Below are positions 1-6,747 of a stretch of 9,244 bases of DNA, piece after piece. How positions within the stretch are numbered: position 1 is the stretch's first letter; each line of letters starts with the position of its first letter. A program made the translations under genes and the position numbers. Source of the stretch: Thermocaproicibacter sp002397355 (GTDB lineage: Bacteria; Bacillota; Clostridia; Oscillospirales; Acutalibacteraceae); NCBI GenBank assembly GCA_036830905.1, contig DAISNS010000079.1, forward strand, positions 1 through 9,244, given 5' to 3'. Under the pieces are notes generated by a model. The model was not told the DNA's origin, searched no databases, and saw nothing but the letters and a program-made list of their open reading frames with translations.

Positions 1-79
1 CCAGAGCCTTTGAGGATGGGATCCCTTTTCGGCCATTTTATTTTACAACTTACCCGCGCTGCCCGTCCGGTTTCCATGC

Positions 80-108
80 TTGTTTTTTTACGGGGCGAGT
101 ATTATAAT
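80..108 (+). promoter_or_regulatory. Sigma-A-like promoter for the site-2 protease/scpAB operon
   Basis: A perfect TATAAT at 103-108 is preceded, with a 17-base spacer, by TTGTTT at 80-85, which matches the first three bases of the TTGACA consensus. Transcription would start near 115, leaving a leader of about 50 bases before the first gene. The weak -35 with a perfect -10 suggests moderate or regulated strength. This is the only recognisable promoter before a run of closely packed genes, so it may serve several of them. It is a sequence match only. Confidence 0.6.
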
Positions 109-124
109 ACAACTAAGTTGTATT
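106..124. promoter_or_regulatory. Perfect 19-base inverted repeat over the promoter start region (possible operator)
   Basis: AATACAACT (106-114) and AGTTGTATT (116-124) are exact reverse complements around a single A at 115. The repeat covers the last three bases of the -10 box and the predicted transcription start. A protein bound here would block RNA polymerase, so a repressor operator (GntR- or TetR-like dimers use sites of this size) is a reasonable guess. In RNA the arms could pair only with an almost absent loop, so a DNA site is more likely than a hairpin. Confidence 0.4.
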
Positions 125-163
125 CATACTTGAGTAAATAAAAAGCGGCGAAGGGGAGCTTTT

Positions 164-856
164 ATGCTGTTTTCCATTATTCAGGACCTCATTCGTGGCC
201 AGCCGATCGATATGGTGAGCGTGGTAGCGGAAATTCTTGCCATTCTGTTCGTCATTTTCTGCATTCTGCCGGTGCACGAATGGGCCCATGCCTGGGCTGC
301 GCACCGCCTGGGCGACGACACCGCAAAGTACGCCGGCCGCCTGAGCTTGAGTCCGCTCGTGAGTTTTGATCCGATGGGTTCGCTGTTTCTGCTGCTGTTC
401 GGCTTCGGCTGGGCGAAGCCGGTTCCGATCGACAGCCGGAATTTCAGGAATCCCCGGCGGGATACGGCGCTTACTTCCCTGGCCGGTCCTCTTTCCAATT
501 TCATCGTCGCGTGGATCGGCGCGCTGATTTTCTGCGGCATCTATCTTGCGGCGAAGGGCGGTATTCCATCCTTTCTCCAATACTTTTTCATCGCCTATAT
601 CCAGATCAATGTTGCGCTGGCGGTTTTCAATCTGATCCCGCTTCCGCCGCTCGACGGTTCAAAAATTCTCGGCGCCTTTCTTCCTCAGCGCGCTCTCTAT
701 CGCTATTACCAGTATCAGAATATCATCATTTTTATCGCCTTTATCATACTGTTTACCAATGTTTTGAGCGAACCGATCTCCTGGCTCAGCACAGCGTGCT
801 ACAACGGCGTGATATGGCTCGGCGAGCTTCCGTACCGCCTTTTCGGCGCCTTGTGA
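164..856 (+). CDS. Site-2 protease family (M50) membrane metalloprotease
   Basis: A 230-residue, very hydrophobic intramembrane zinc protease of the M50 family. The zinc-binding HEWAH motif is at residues 38-42 within the first membrane segment (about 21-37). The third ligand is in the NxxP...PPLDG motif (N156, P159, D164). The GWAKPVPID stretch at 82-90 and AGPLSN at 107-112 are typical of the short bacterial members. There are about five hydrophobic segments. The length fits the minimal family without a PDZ domain, unlike RseP or SpoIVFB with extra domains. The start is supported by AAGGGGAG five bases upstream. The substrate is unknown. In many clostridia this gene sits directly before scpA, as here, with a 14-base gap. 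It is known from family knowledge, not from a specific characterised homologue. Confidence 0.92.
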   Translation: MLFSIIQDLIRGQPIDMVSVVAEILAILFVIFCILPVHEWAHAWAAHRLGDDTAKYAGRLSLSPLVSFDPMGSLFLLLFGFGWAKPVPIDSRNFRNPRRDTALTSLAGPLSNFIVAWIGALIFCGIYLAAKGGIPSFLQYFFIAYIQINVALAVFNLIPLPPLDGSKILGAFLPQRALYRYYQYQNIIIFIAFIILFTNVLSEPISWLSTACYNGVIWLGELPYRLFGAL

Positions 857-870
857 TAATCTGCTGAAAA

Positions 871-1599
871 ATGGAAAAGCTTACTTATAAGCTGGATACC
901 TTCGAGGGCCCTCTCGATCTTCTCCTTTTCCTGATCCGGAAAAACAAGGTCAGCATCCGCGAGGTACGGATCACGGAGCTGGTGGATCAGTATTTGGAAC
1001 AAATCGACGTCCTGCAGGCTCAGAGCATGGAGCTTTCCAGCGAGTTCCTCGAGATGGCCGCAAAGCTCGTCTATCTGAAGACTGTTTCTCTTTTGCCGGA
1101 ACCGGAAGAGGAAGCGCAGATTTCCCATGAGCTCACGGGCCGGCTCCTGGAATACGACGAATGCCGGCGGGCCGCCGAGTCGATCGGCAGGCGCATCCGC
1201 TTCGATTCCTTCGTGCGCAGCCCGGAACCGATTCGCTTCGACAGATCCTACCGCGAAGCGATCTCTCCGGACAAACTGGGCGCGGCTTACCTGAGCGCCG
1301 TCGGACGCGGGAAACGGTTTCTCCCGCCGAAGCCGGAGGCCTTTTCGGGAATCGTGTCGCACAGAATCGTCAGCGTCGCGTCGCGCATTGTCGGTGTGCT
1401 GCGCAGCCTCCGCCGCTGCGGTGCGGAGCGGTACGAGGAGCTTTACCGGGATTGCCGCGGCCGGTCCGAGCTTGTCGCGACGTTCCTCGCGGTTCTGGAA
1501 CTTGTAAAGGGAAAACGCATCCGGCTGGAAGGCAAGCATGACTCGGTCGTGAAGCTTGTGGAAAGGCAAAGAAAGCTTCCGGGCAGAGGGGAGGCGTAG
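871..1599 (+). CDS. scpA: Segregation and condensation protein A (ScpA)
   Basis: Kleisin subunit of the bacterial condensin SMC-ScpAB, which organises and separates newly replicated chromosomes. At 242 residues it has normal family length. The N-terminal SMC-neck-binding region opens with the hallmark FEGPLDLLL at residues 11-19, followed by the IREVRITELVDQYLEQI helix. A charged middle region follows, and a C-terminal winged helix (about 165-235) contains VATFLAVLELVKGKRI, the part that contacts the SMC head. The ATG at 871 has no good ribosome binding site. Since it lies 14 bases after the stop of the protease gene, translation is probably coupled to that gene. scpB follows after two bases, matching the complex's usual gene pair. 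Confidence 0.96.
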   Translation: MEKLTYKLDTFEGPLDLLLFLIRKNKVSIREVRITELVDQYLEQIDVLQAQSMELSSEFLEMAAKLVYLKTVSLLPEPEEEAQISHELTGRLLEYDECRRAAESIGRRIRFDSFVRSPEPIRFDRSYREAISPDKLGAAYLSAVGRGKRFLPPKPEAFSGIVSHRIVSVASRIVGVLRSLRRCGAERYEELYRDCRGRSELVATFLAVLELVKGKRIRLEGKHDSVVKLVERQRKLPGRGEA

Positions 1600-1601
1600 C
1601 C

Positions 1602-2162
1602 ATGGAGACGGAAATCACAAAAAAACAGGGTGTGGTCGAGGCCGTCCTTTTCGCGAGCGGCGACGCCGTGTCTTTGGACCGCTTTTCCACCGTGCTGAAG
1701 CTGGACAAGCCGACGACGGTCAAGCTCATCTGCAACCTTGCGGAACGTTTCAACGCCTCAAACCAGGGAATCCGCATCGTAAAGCTTGCCGACGGCTGGC
1801 AGATGTGCACGAGACCGGAATTCGCGGAGGAGATCCGGGAGGCCCTCGATATGCGCCGCAATATGCCTCTTTCGCAGGCCGCGCTCGAAGTGCTTGCCGT
1901 CATCGCCTATAACGAACCCGTAACCAAGGCGTTCGTGGAGCAGGTGCGCGGCGTGGACTGCTCCGGCGTACTTTCCGGCCTGGTTGCGAAGGGCCTTGTG
2001 GAGGAACGCGGGCGGCTGGAACTGCCCGGAAGACCGCTCTTATACGGGACGACTTCCGATTTCCTCCGCTGCCTCGGAATTTCCTCCCTCGATGAGCTCC
2101 CTTCGGTCGGGCGGGAAGAACCCGTGGAAGAGCCTGGAGAGGCGGCGGAAAATTCGGGATGA
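1602..2162 (+). CDS. scpB: Segregation and condensation protein B (ScpB)
   Basis: Partner of ScpA in the SMC condensin complex. ScpB forms a dimer that clamps the kleisin. The 186 residues form two winged helices. The first opens with VVEAVLFASGD (11-21). The second holds the family signature LEVLAVIAYNEPVT (95-108), the RGVD turn, GRPLLYGTT (143-151) and GISSLDELP (159-167). The acidic tail (170-186) is variable in the family. A GGGAGG stretch within the last codons of scpA lies just upstream of the ATG. The last codon and stop overlap the start of the next gene as ATGA, indicating coupled translation. Confidence 0.96.
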   Translation: METEITKKQGVVEAVLFASGDAVSLDRFSTVLKLDKPTTVKLICNLAERFNASNQGIRIVKLADGWQMCTRPEFAEEIREALDMRRNMPLSQAALEVLAVIAYNEPVTKAFVEQVRGVDCSGVLSGLVAKGLVEERGRLELPGRPLLYGTTSDFLRCLGISSLDELPSVGREEPVEEPGEAAENSG

Positions 2163-2806
2163 AAATTTTTCTGATTCTCCTTTGCGTCAACGTGGTGACG
2201 ATGGTGCTTCCGCTGACGATCCGGGTTTCTTATCAGGAGAAAATAACCGTGCGGCTCGGCTATCTTTTCTTTTCCTACACGTTTAAACCGAAACCGCCCG
2301 AAGAAAAGCCGGAAAAAAAGAAAAAGCCCAAACCCGGTGAAAAAAGCATTGGGGAAAAAATCGGCGGTTTATACCGGGAGAAGGGACTTGCGGGTTTTCT
2401 TCGGCTTCTCGGGCAAGCTGCCGACCTTGCCGCAGGTACGGCAAAAAACATTTTCGCCCATCTCGTCTTCTCACGCTTCTGGCTGAAGGTCAACGTTTCG
2501 GGGGCGGACGCGGCGGACACGGCGGTCCGCTACGGCCATGTGTGCGGCGCTGTCGGCACCGCGACGGGCGCCATCCTGAGCAGGGCACGCTGCAAGGACT
2601 GCCACATCCTCGTCAGCCCGGATTTTCAGTCGGAAAAAAGCAGCGTCAAATTCGAGGCGAAAGCGCACATCCTCCTTTTCTTTCTGGCCAACGCCGCGGT
2701 AAAGGCGCTTTTCGGTCTGGTCAAGCTTTTGAAATCCGCAAAATCCAGTCCTCCTGAAAACAACGAAATCCACAACAATCGGTGTAAAGAAAGGGTGTTG
2801 TTATAA
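2159..2806 (+). CDS. DUF2953 family membrane protein (YtfI-like)
   Basis: A 215-residue protein of unknown function. An N-terminal membrane anchor (about residues 3-20) is followed by a short predicted strand region and a strongly basic, proline-rich linker (43-66, with PEKKKKPKPGEK). The DUF2953-like core (about 105-165) includes ADAADTAVRYGHVCGAVG. A second hydrophobic stretch (170-191) comes near the C terminus. In Bacillus and clostridia this family is encoded directly before gerW/ytfJ, as here, suggesting a linked role in sporulation or in the spore membrane. That link rests on gene order only. It overlaps scpB by four bases (ATGA), and its TAA overlaps the next ATG by one base. Cysteines at 145 and 148 form a CxxC pair of unknown meaning. 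Confidence 0.8.
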   Translation: MKIFLILLCVNVVTMVLPLTIRVSYQEKITVRLGYLFFSYTFKPKPPEEKPEKKKKPKPGEKSIGEKIGGLYREKGLAGFLRLLGQAADLAAGTAKNIFAHLVFSRFWLKVNVSGADAADTAVRYGHVCGAVGTATGAILSRARCKDCHILVSPDFQSEKSSVKFEAKAHILLFFLANAAVKALFGLVKLLKSAKSSPPENNEIHNNRCKERVLL

Positions 2807-3252
2807 TGTCGGAACATCCCATAGAAGGCATGATGGACACGACCCTCGAAAAGATCAAACAGATGGTGGACGTCGACTCCGTAATCGGCAACCCGATCAC
2901 CGCGCCTGATGGCACGCTGATCATCCCGATCTCCAAAGTCAATTACGGATTTGCGTCCGGTGGCTCCGACCTGCCTGTGAAAATTCCGGAAAAGGAATTT
3001 TTTGGCGGCGGCACGGGCGCCGGCATCACCATCACGCCGGTCGCATTCCTCGTCGTTACCAACGGCGACGTGCGCCTGCTCCGTATTGATCCGGGAAGCA
3101 ATTCTTCGGTTGACCGCATCATCGACCAGGCTCCCGAACTGATCAGCCGGATCAGCGGCATGGTGAGCAGCAAAAAGAAGGCGAAGCAGTCCAAGGCTGC
3201 GGAAGCGGCCGCGCCCGCCGAGGCGAAAGATTCGGGAACGAACCCCGAATAA
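2806..3252 (+). CDS. gerW: Sporulation protein GerW/YtfJ family
   Basis: A 148-residue member of the GerW (YtfJ) family. In Bacillus subtilis the homologue is a spore protein needed for a normal response to nutrient germinants. The N-terminal EHPIEGMMDTTLEKIKQMVDV and the core PDGTLIIPISKVNYGFA (34-50) are typical. So is the glycine-rich FGGGTGAGITITPVAFLVV at 66-84. The tail (123-148) is rich in Ala, Lys and Glu and probably disordered. The start overlaps the stop of the DUF2953 gene (TAATG), with GAAAGGG upstream as ribosome binding site. Its presence is the main evidence here that the organism forms spores or descends from a spore former. Confidence 0.93.
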   Translation: MSEHPIEGMMDTTLEKIKQMVDVDSVIGNPITAPDGTLIIPISKVNYGFASGGSDLPVKIPEKEFFGGGTGAGITITPVAFLVVTNGDVRLLRIDPGSNSSVDRIIDQAPELISRISGMVSSKKKAKQSKAAEAAAPAEAKDSGTNPE

Positions 3253-3271
3253 AATTCATCGCCCTGTTTTC

Positions 3272-3298
3272 CACCTGCATATATATCTCTGGCAGGTG
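3272..3298 (+). promoter_or_regulatory. Stem-loop hiding the ribosome binding site of the carboxypeptidase gene
   Basis: CACCTGC (3272-3278) pairs perfectly with GCAGGTG (3292-3298) across a 13-base AT-rich loop. The right arm contains most of the ribosome binding site AGGTGA (3294-3299), which lies six bases before the ATG at 3306. In the mRNA the site would therefore be masked until the stem opens, for example by melting, protein or ligand binding, or a ribosome arriving from gerW. No run of T follows, so it is not a terminator. Confidence 0.5.
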
Positions 3299-3305
3299 AT
3301 TGAAA

Positions 3306-4436
3306 ATGAAAGGGAAACTGGCTCTCTGTTTTGCTTTGCTGGCGGCGGCCGCATTCTCGCCGTTGCATGTCAGCGCTGCCGCGCCGCAGGTTTCCGCAAA
3401 GGCCGCCATACTGGTCAACGCGGACGACGGCAGCGTGCTGTATGCGAAAAACGAGCACGAGCATCTTGCAATTGCAAGCACCACGAAGATTATGACTTCC
3501 CTTCTGGCGCTGGAAGCCGCTTCGGCGGACGACAAAACCGTGACCATAACGCCGGAGATGATTCGCGTGGAAGGCTCTTCGATGTACCTGCATGCGGGCG
3601 ACAGGCTCACGCTGCGCGACCTCGCCGCAGGGATGCTCGCAGTTTCCGGCAATGATGCGGCCAACGCTGCCGCCATCGCCGTCAGCGGCACGACGGACCG
3701 CTTTGCGGACCGCATGAATGAGAAAGCCGCGATGCTTGGAATGAAGGATACGCATTTTGTGACGCCCTCCGGGCTCGACGACGCGGAGCATTATTCGTCG
3801 GCAAGCGATATGGCCGTTCTCGCCCGCGCCGCATTGCAGAACGACGATTTTGCGGCGATCGTCCGGCAGAAGTCGCTGAAGGTCCATTTTTTAAATCCGG
3901 ATGAAACGCGCAGCTACATAAACCACAATAAACTCCTTTCTTTGTACCCGTGCTGCACCGGCATAAAGACCGGTTTTACCAGCAAGGCCGGCCGGTGCCT
4001 TGTTTCATCCGCTGAAAAAGACGGCGTCCGTCTGATCGCCGTCACACTGAGCGATCCGAATGACTGGAACGACCACGAAGAGCTGCTGGATTATGGCTTT
4101 TCCCGCCTCAGGAGTCTTCCGATCGATGATTCCGGCTTTCAGGCGGAAGCGAACGTCGTCGGCGGCGTTCGGGCGTCTGTGGCGGTAACCGGCACGAAAG
4201 GCGTCGACGCCGTTGTCGGCGCCGACGCGGAGCTGCAGCGCACCGTGGAGCTGCCTCGCTTTGTATATGCGCCGGTAAGAGCCGGCGAGGTGCTCGGGAG
4301 CGTACGCTACGACTGCGACGGAAAAACCGTTGCGCGCACGGATATCATCGCCGTACGCGATGTGGGATGCGCCGTAATGCCCAAGAACTGGTTCCAGGTT
4401 TTCTGGAGCGGGCTTCTCAGCCTGCTTTCCGGCTGA
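3306..4436 (+). CDS. D-alanyl-D-alanine carboxypeptidase (PBP5/DacF-like, peptidase S11)
   Basis: Penicillin-binding protein of low molecular mass that trims the terminal D-Ala from peptidoglycan stem peptides outside the membrane. The 376 residues begin with a signal peptide (about 1-25, cleavage likely near VSA/AAP). All three active-site motifs are present: STTK with nucleophile Ser58 and Lys61, SGN at 114-116, and KTG at 220-222. A beta-rich C-terminal domain (about 255-355) ends in an amphipathic membrane-binding segment (NWFQVFWSGLLSLLSG) typical of PBP5-type enzymes. The ATG at 3306 is preferred over the TTG at 3300 because AGGTGA is six bases upstream of it. Its place between gerW and rluB matches the dacB/dacF genes of spore formers, so a role in spore cortex is plausible but not shown by the sequence alone. 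Confidence 0.93.
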   Translation: MKGKLALCFALLAAAAFSPLHVSAAAPQVSAKAAILVNADDGSVLYAKNEHEHLAIASTTKIMTSLLALEAASADDKTVTITPEMIRVEGSSMYLHAGDRLTLRDLAAGMLAVSGNDAANAAAIAVSGTTDRFADRMNEKAAMLGMKDTHFVTPSGLDDAEHYSSASDMAVLARAALQNDDFAAIVRQKSLKVHFLNPDETRSYINHNKLLSLYPCCTGIKTGFTSKAGRCLVSSAEKDGVRLIAVTLSDPNDWNDHEELLDYGFSRLRSLPIDDSGFQAEANVVGGVRASVAVTGTKGVDAVVGADAELQRTVELPRFVYAPVRAGEVLGSVRYDCDGKTVARTDIIAVRDVGCAVMPKNWFQVFWSGLLSLLSG

Positions 4437-4468
4437 AAACCGCAGAGATGAAAGGAAATTGCTTGAAA

Positions 4469-5272
4469 ATGTCCGAACCGATCAGAATTCAGAAGATACT
4501 GGCAGCCTCCGGCGTCGCATCCCGGCGCGGGGCGGAGGAGATGATCCTTGCCGGAAGGGTTGCGGTGAACGGAAAGCCCGTTCGTCTCGGCGACCGGGCC
4601 GATCCGCTGAAAGACAGCGTGACATTGGACGGAAAGCCCCTGCGAAGGGGCGGGCCTCTCATCTATCTGATGCTCCACAAACCGCGCGGATACATTACGA
4701 CGATGCATGACGAAATGGAGCGCAAATGCGTGGCAGAACTCGTCCGCGGCGTTCCCGGCCGGGTTTTCCCTATCGGCAGGCTGGACCGCGAATCGGAGGG
4801 CCTTTTGCTCATGACGAACGACGGGGAATTCGCCAACGCCATGATGCACCCTTCCCGCCATGTGCCGAAGACATACCGCGTTACCGTCCGCCCGTCCGTC
4901 ACGGGAGAACAGCTTCAGAAAATGGAAGAGGGCATGGAAATCGACGGCCGCAGGACGGCTCCGGCCGAAGTGACCGTGCTGACGAGCGAACCGGGCCGCG
5001 TCGTCCTGCAAATCGTCCTGCGGGAGGGCAGGAACCGAGAGATCCGCAAGATGTGCGAGTCGCTCGGCCTGGAGACCGCCAGACTCAAGCGCATTGCGTT
5101 TGGGCCTCTGAAGCTTGGGATGCTCCCGGTCGGGAAATGGCGCAGGCTTGCGGACGAAGAAGTGGCCGCCCTGAGGTCCGCCGCGGGGGTTCTGCCGCAG
5201 ATGCGCAGGGACGACCGGGCTCCGGGAGACGGAAATCGCCGGACCACGGGGCCGCTTTCCCATAACTTCTAA
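4469..5272 (+). CDS. rluB: 23S rRNA pseudouridine synthase RluB family (RsuA/RluB/E/F)
   Basis: Converts a uridine in 23S rRNA to pseudouridine. The N-terminal S4 RNA-binding domain (about 4-60) starts RIQKILAASGVASRRGAEEMI. The catalytic domain contains GRLDRESEGLLLMTNDG with the catalytic Asp106, then KTYRV (134-138) and LREGRNREIRKM (184-195). The 267 residues match the family, with a basic variable tail after about 245. The start is not settled. ATG 4469 fits the usual N terminus, but AAAGGAA (4451-4457) is about 12 bases away. A TTG at 4463 is better spaced and adds two residues, while ATG 4448 would add seven. In Bacillus the gene lies after dacB-spmA-spmB; here it follows the carboxypeptidase directly. 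Confidence 0.93.
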   Translation: MSEPIRIQKILAASGVASRRGAEEMILAGRVAVNGKPVRLGDRADPLKDSVTLDGKPLRRGGPLIYLMLHKPRGYITTMHDEMERKCVAELVRGVPGRVFPIGRLDRESEGLLLMTNDGEFANAMMHPSRHVPKTYRVTVRPSVTGEQLQKMEEGMEIDGRRTAPAEVTVLTSEPGRVVLQIVLREGRNREIRKMCESLGLETARLKRIAFGPLKLGMLPVGKWRRLADEEVAALRSAAGVLPQMRRDDRAPGDGNRRTTGPLSHNF

Positions 5273-5296
5273 CTTCCTATGACTGTTCTTTTTTTT

Positions 5297-5314
5297 CCGG
5301 CCGTTTTCGGCCGG
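5297..5314 (+). other. GC-rich stem-loop in the gap before the carboxyltransferase cluster
   Basis: CCGGCCG (5297-5303) pairs exactly with CGGCCGG (5308-5314) across a TTTT loop. A run of T (5289-5296) lies before the stem and none follows it, so it does not have the form of an intrinsic terminator on the + strand. On the other strand the flank is A-rich, so it is not one there either. It may protect an mRNA end or partly separate rluB from the next genes. No convincing sigma-A promoter was found in this 93-base gap. Confidence 0.4.
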
Positions 5315-5351
5315 CGGCGGGAAGGACAGGCTTTGAAAATATCAGTACATT

Positions 5352-5357
5352 GGAGGA
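5352..5357 (+). promoter_or_regulatory. Ribosome binding site that fixes the start of the 12S-like gene
   Basis: GGAGGA lies eight bases before the ATG at 5366. The frame is open further upstream to an ATG at 5279, but that longer form would translate the T-run and stem-loop of the intergenic gap and has no ribosome binding site. The shorter protein start is therefore chosen. Confidence 0.8.
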
Positions 5358-5365
5358 ATTCAGCA

Positions 5366-6718
5366 ATGAACTATCCCGGCAACACCAAAGACGTGCGGAC
5401 ATTCCGCGAAAATGTAAAACACACCGCCGGATATCAGCGCATCGCCTCCCTGTTCGATCCCGACACGTTCCGGGAGGTCGATTCGCTCGCCGTCAGCGGG
5501 GACGGCCCCGCTGAGGCGGTGGCGGGCTTCGGCATGATCGAGGGCCGTCCGGTATGCGCTTTCTCTCAGAACGGCGCCGTCTCGGGCGGCGCAATGTCCA
5601 AGGCGCAGGCCTCGAAGATCAAAAAGGCGTACCAGCTTGCGCTGAAGACCGGGTGCCCCCTTGTGGGAATCTACGATTCCAGCGGCTGCCGCCTGAAGGA
5701 AGGCGCGGACATGCTTGCCGCCTACGGGGAAATCCTGCTCGCTTCCAACAACCTTTCCGGCGTTGTGCCGCAGATTTCGCTTGTCCTCGGGCCCTGCACC
5801 GGCACCTCCGCGCTGATCGCCGCCGGCGCGGACATCGTCGTCATGTCCGCAAAGGGAGAGCTCACCGTTTCCACCAGCGGGGAGGACGGCTCTCCGGAGG
5901 CGGCGGAAGGGATCGGCGTTTGCCACCTTTCGACGGAAGATGAGGCCGGCGCGATTTCCGCCGCCCGCAAATTGATTGATCTGCTCCCTTCCAACAATCT
6001 TTCCGGTTCTCCGATTGCCGACGCCGGTGAACCGGCGGGCAGGCTGCAACGCGGCGCTTCCGTGCGAGAGATTGCCGTATCCTCCTGCGATAAGGGCGAA
6101 TTTCTGGAGCTTGCAAAGCGTTTCGGCTCCGGTTCCGTTACCGGACTCGGACGCATAGAGGGCGGCACGGTGGGTCTCGTGGGGCTTTCCGGCACGATCG
6201 GCGGCGCCGACTGCTCGAAAGCGGCGCGTTTTGTCCGCTTCTGCGACTCTTTTTCCATTCCGGTTGTAACGTTTGTCGACGCGGAGCGCTTTTCCACGCT
6301 GCGCGAGGCGAGCAAGCTCTCCAGCGCGTACTCCGAGGCCACGGCGCCGAAGGTGACCGTTGTGACCGGTTCCGCGTGCGGCCCGGTTTATCTGGCCACG
6401 GTCGGGCGCGGCGCGAACGCGGACTATTCCTTTGCGTGGCCGGACGCTTCCGTGTCCGCGCTTTCGCCTGAAACGGCGGCCGTCTTCCTCTGGAACGACC
6501 GCTTGAAGGATTCGGCGGACCCGATCAACGACCGCAAAAAGCTGATCGAGGAATACCGGAAGACGGAGGCGGGCGCCTGCGCAGCCGCCTCCGGCGGGAT
6601 GATCGACGACGTCGTGGAGCCGGACTGGACGCGCGACCGCATCGCGGCCTGCCTGGAGCTGCTCTCCAGCAAGCGCGTTTCGACCCTGCCGAAAAAGCAC
6701 GCCGACATTCAGCTTTGA
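5366..6718 (+). CDS. Divergent acyl-CoA carboxyltransferase (12S/MmdA-like subunit), active-site motifs altered
   Basis: A 450-residue member of the carboxyltransferase family that includes MmdA, PccB and the transcarboxylase 12S subunit. Both crotonase-like halves are recognisable: QISLVLGPC (136-144) in the first, and AYSEATAPKVTVV (321-333), SFAWPDASVSALSPE (355-369) and the C-terminal DDVVEPDWTRDRIAACLELL (414-433) and PKKHADIQL (442-450) in the second. It is about 60 residues shorter than usual. The active-site motifs are changed: GGARIQEG is SGCRLKEG (106-113), GPCAGG is GPCTGT (142-147), the PGFLPG region is ERFSTL (307-312) with the following GGIIRHGAK missing, and AYGGAY is SACGPVY (336-342). 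These glycines normally form the oxyanion holes and CoA pocket. The frame is intact and composition matches its neighbours. Family membership is clear, but normal CoA-ester carboxyl transfer is doubtful. Confidence 0.85.
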   Translation: MNYPGNTKDVRTFRENVKHTAGYQRIASLFDPDTFREVDSLAVSGDGPAEAVAGFGMIEGRPVCAFSQNGAVSGGAMSKAQASKIKKAYQLALKTGCPLVGIYDSSGCRLKEGADMLAAYGEILLASNNLSGVVPQISLVLGPCTGTSALIAAGADIVVMSAKGELTVSTSGEDGSPEAAEGIGVCHLSTEDEAGAISAARKLIDLLPSNNLSGSPIADAGEPAGRLQRGASVREIAVSSCDKGEFLELAKRFGSGSVTGLGRIEGGTVGLVGLSGTIGGADCSKAARFVRFCDSFSIPVVTFVDAERFSTLREASKLSSAYSEATAPKVTVVTGSACGPVYLATVGRGANADYSFAWPDASVSALSPETAAVFLWNDRLKDSADPINDRKKLIEEYRKTEAGACAAASGGMIDDVVEPDWTRDRIAACLELLSSKRVSTLPKKHADIQL

Positions 6719-6747
6719 TCTTAACTACATGAACGGGGGATAACAAT

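Noticed and set aside
1..60. Tail of an upstream gene, or a T-box leader, at the window start
   Set aside because: No recognisable protein end and no T-box signature was seen; GGGATCCC is only a short palindrome without a T-run.
141..163. AAAAGC/GCTTTT pairing around the ribosome binding site of the protease gene
   Set aside because: The stem is six mostly A-U pairs, and the ribosome binding site would sit largely in the loop, so it is probably too weak to matter.
5297..5314. The CCGGCCG stem-loop as the terminator of rluB
   Set aside because: The T-run lies before the stem and no T-run follows it. The opposite strand has an A-rich flank, so it is not a standard terminator in either direction.
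5331..5361. TTGAAA/AAATAT stretch before the 12S-like gene as a sigma-A promoter
   Set aside because: No pair of -35 and -10 boxes with proper spacing could be made; the candidate -10 would fall on the ribosome binding site or the -35 on GC-rich stem sequence.
5279..5365. Extension of the 12S-like protein to the in-frame ATG at 5279, adding 29 residues
   Set aside because: The extra part translates the T-run and stem-loop of the gap, has no ribosome binding site, and does not resemble the family; GGAGGA supports the ATG at 5366.
5360..6700. A 446-codon open frame on the minus strand across the 12S-like gene
   Set aside because: It mirrors a recognisable family member on the + strand, has Arg/Gly/Ala-rich content and lacks a ribosome binding site or domain.
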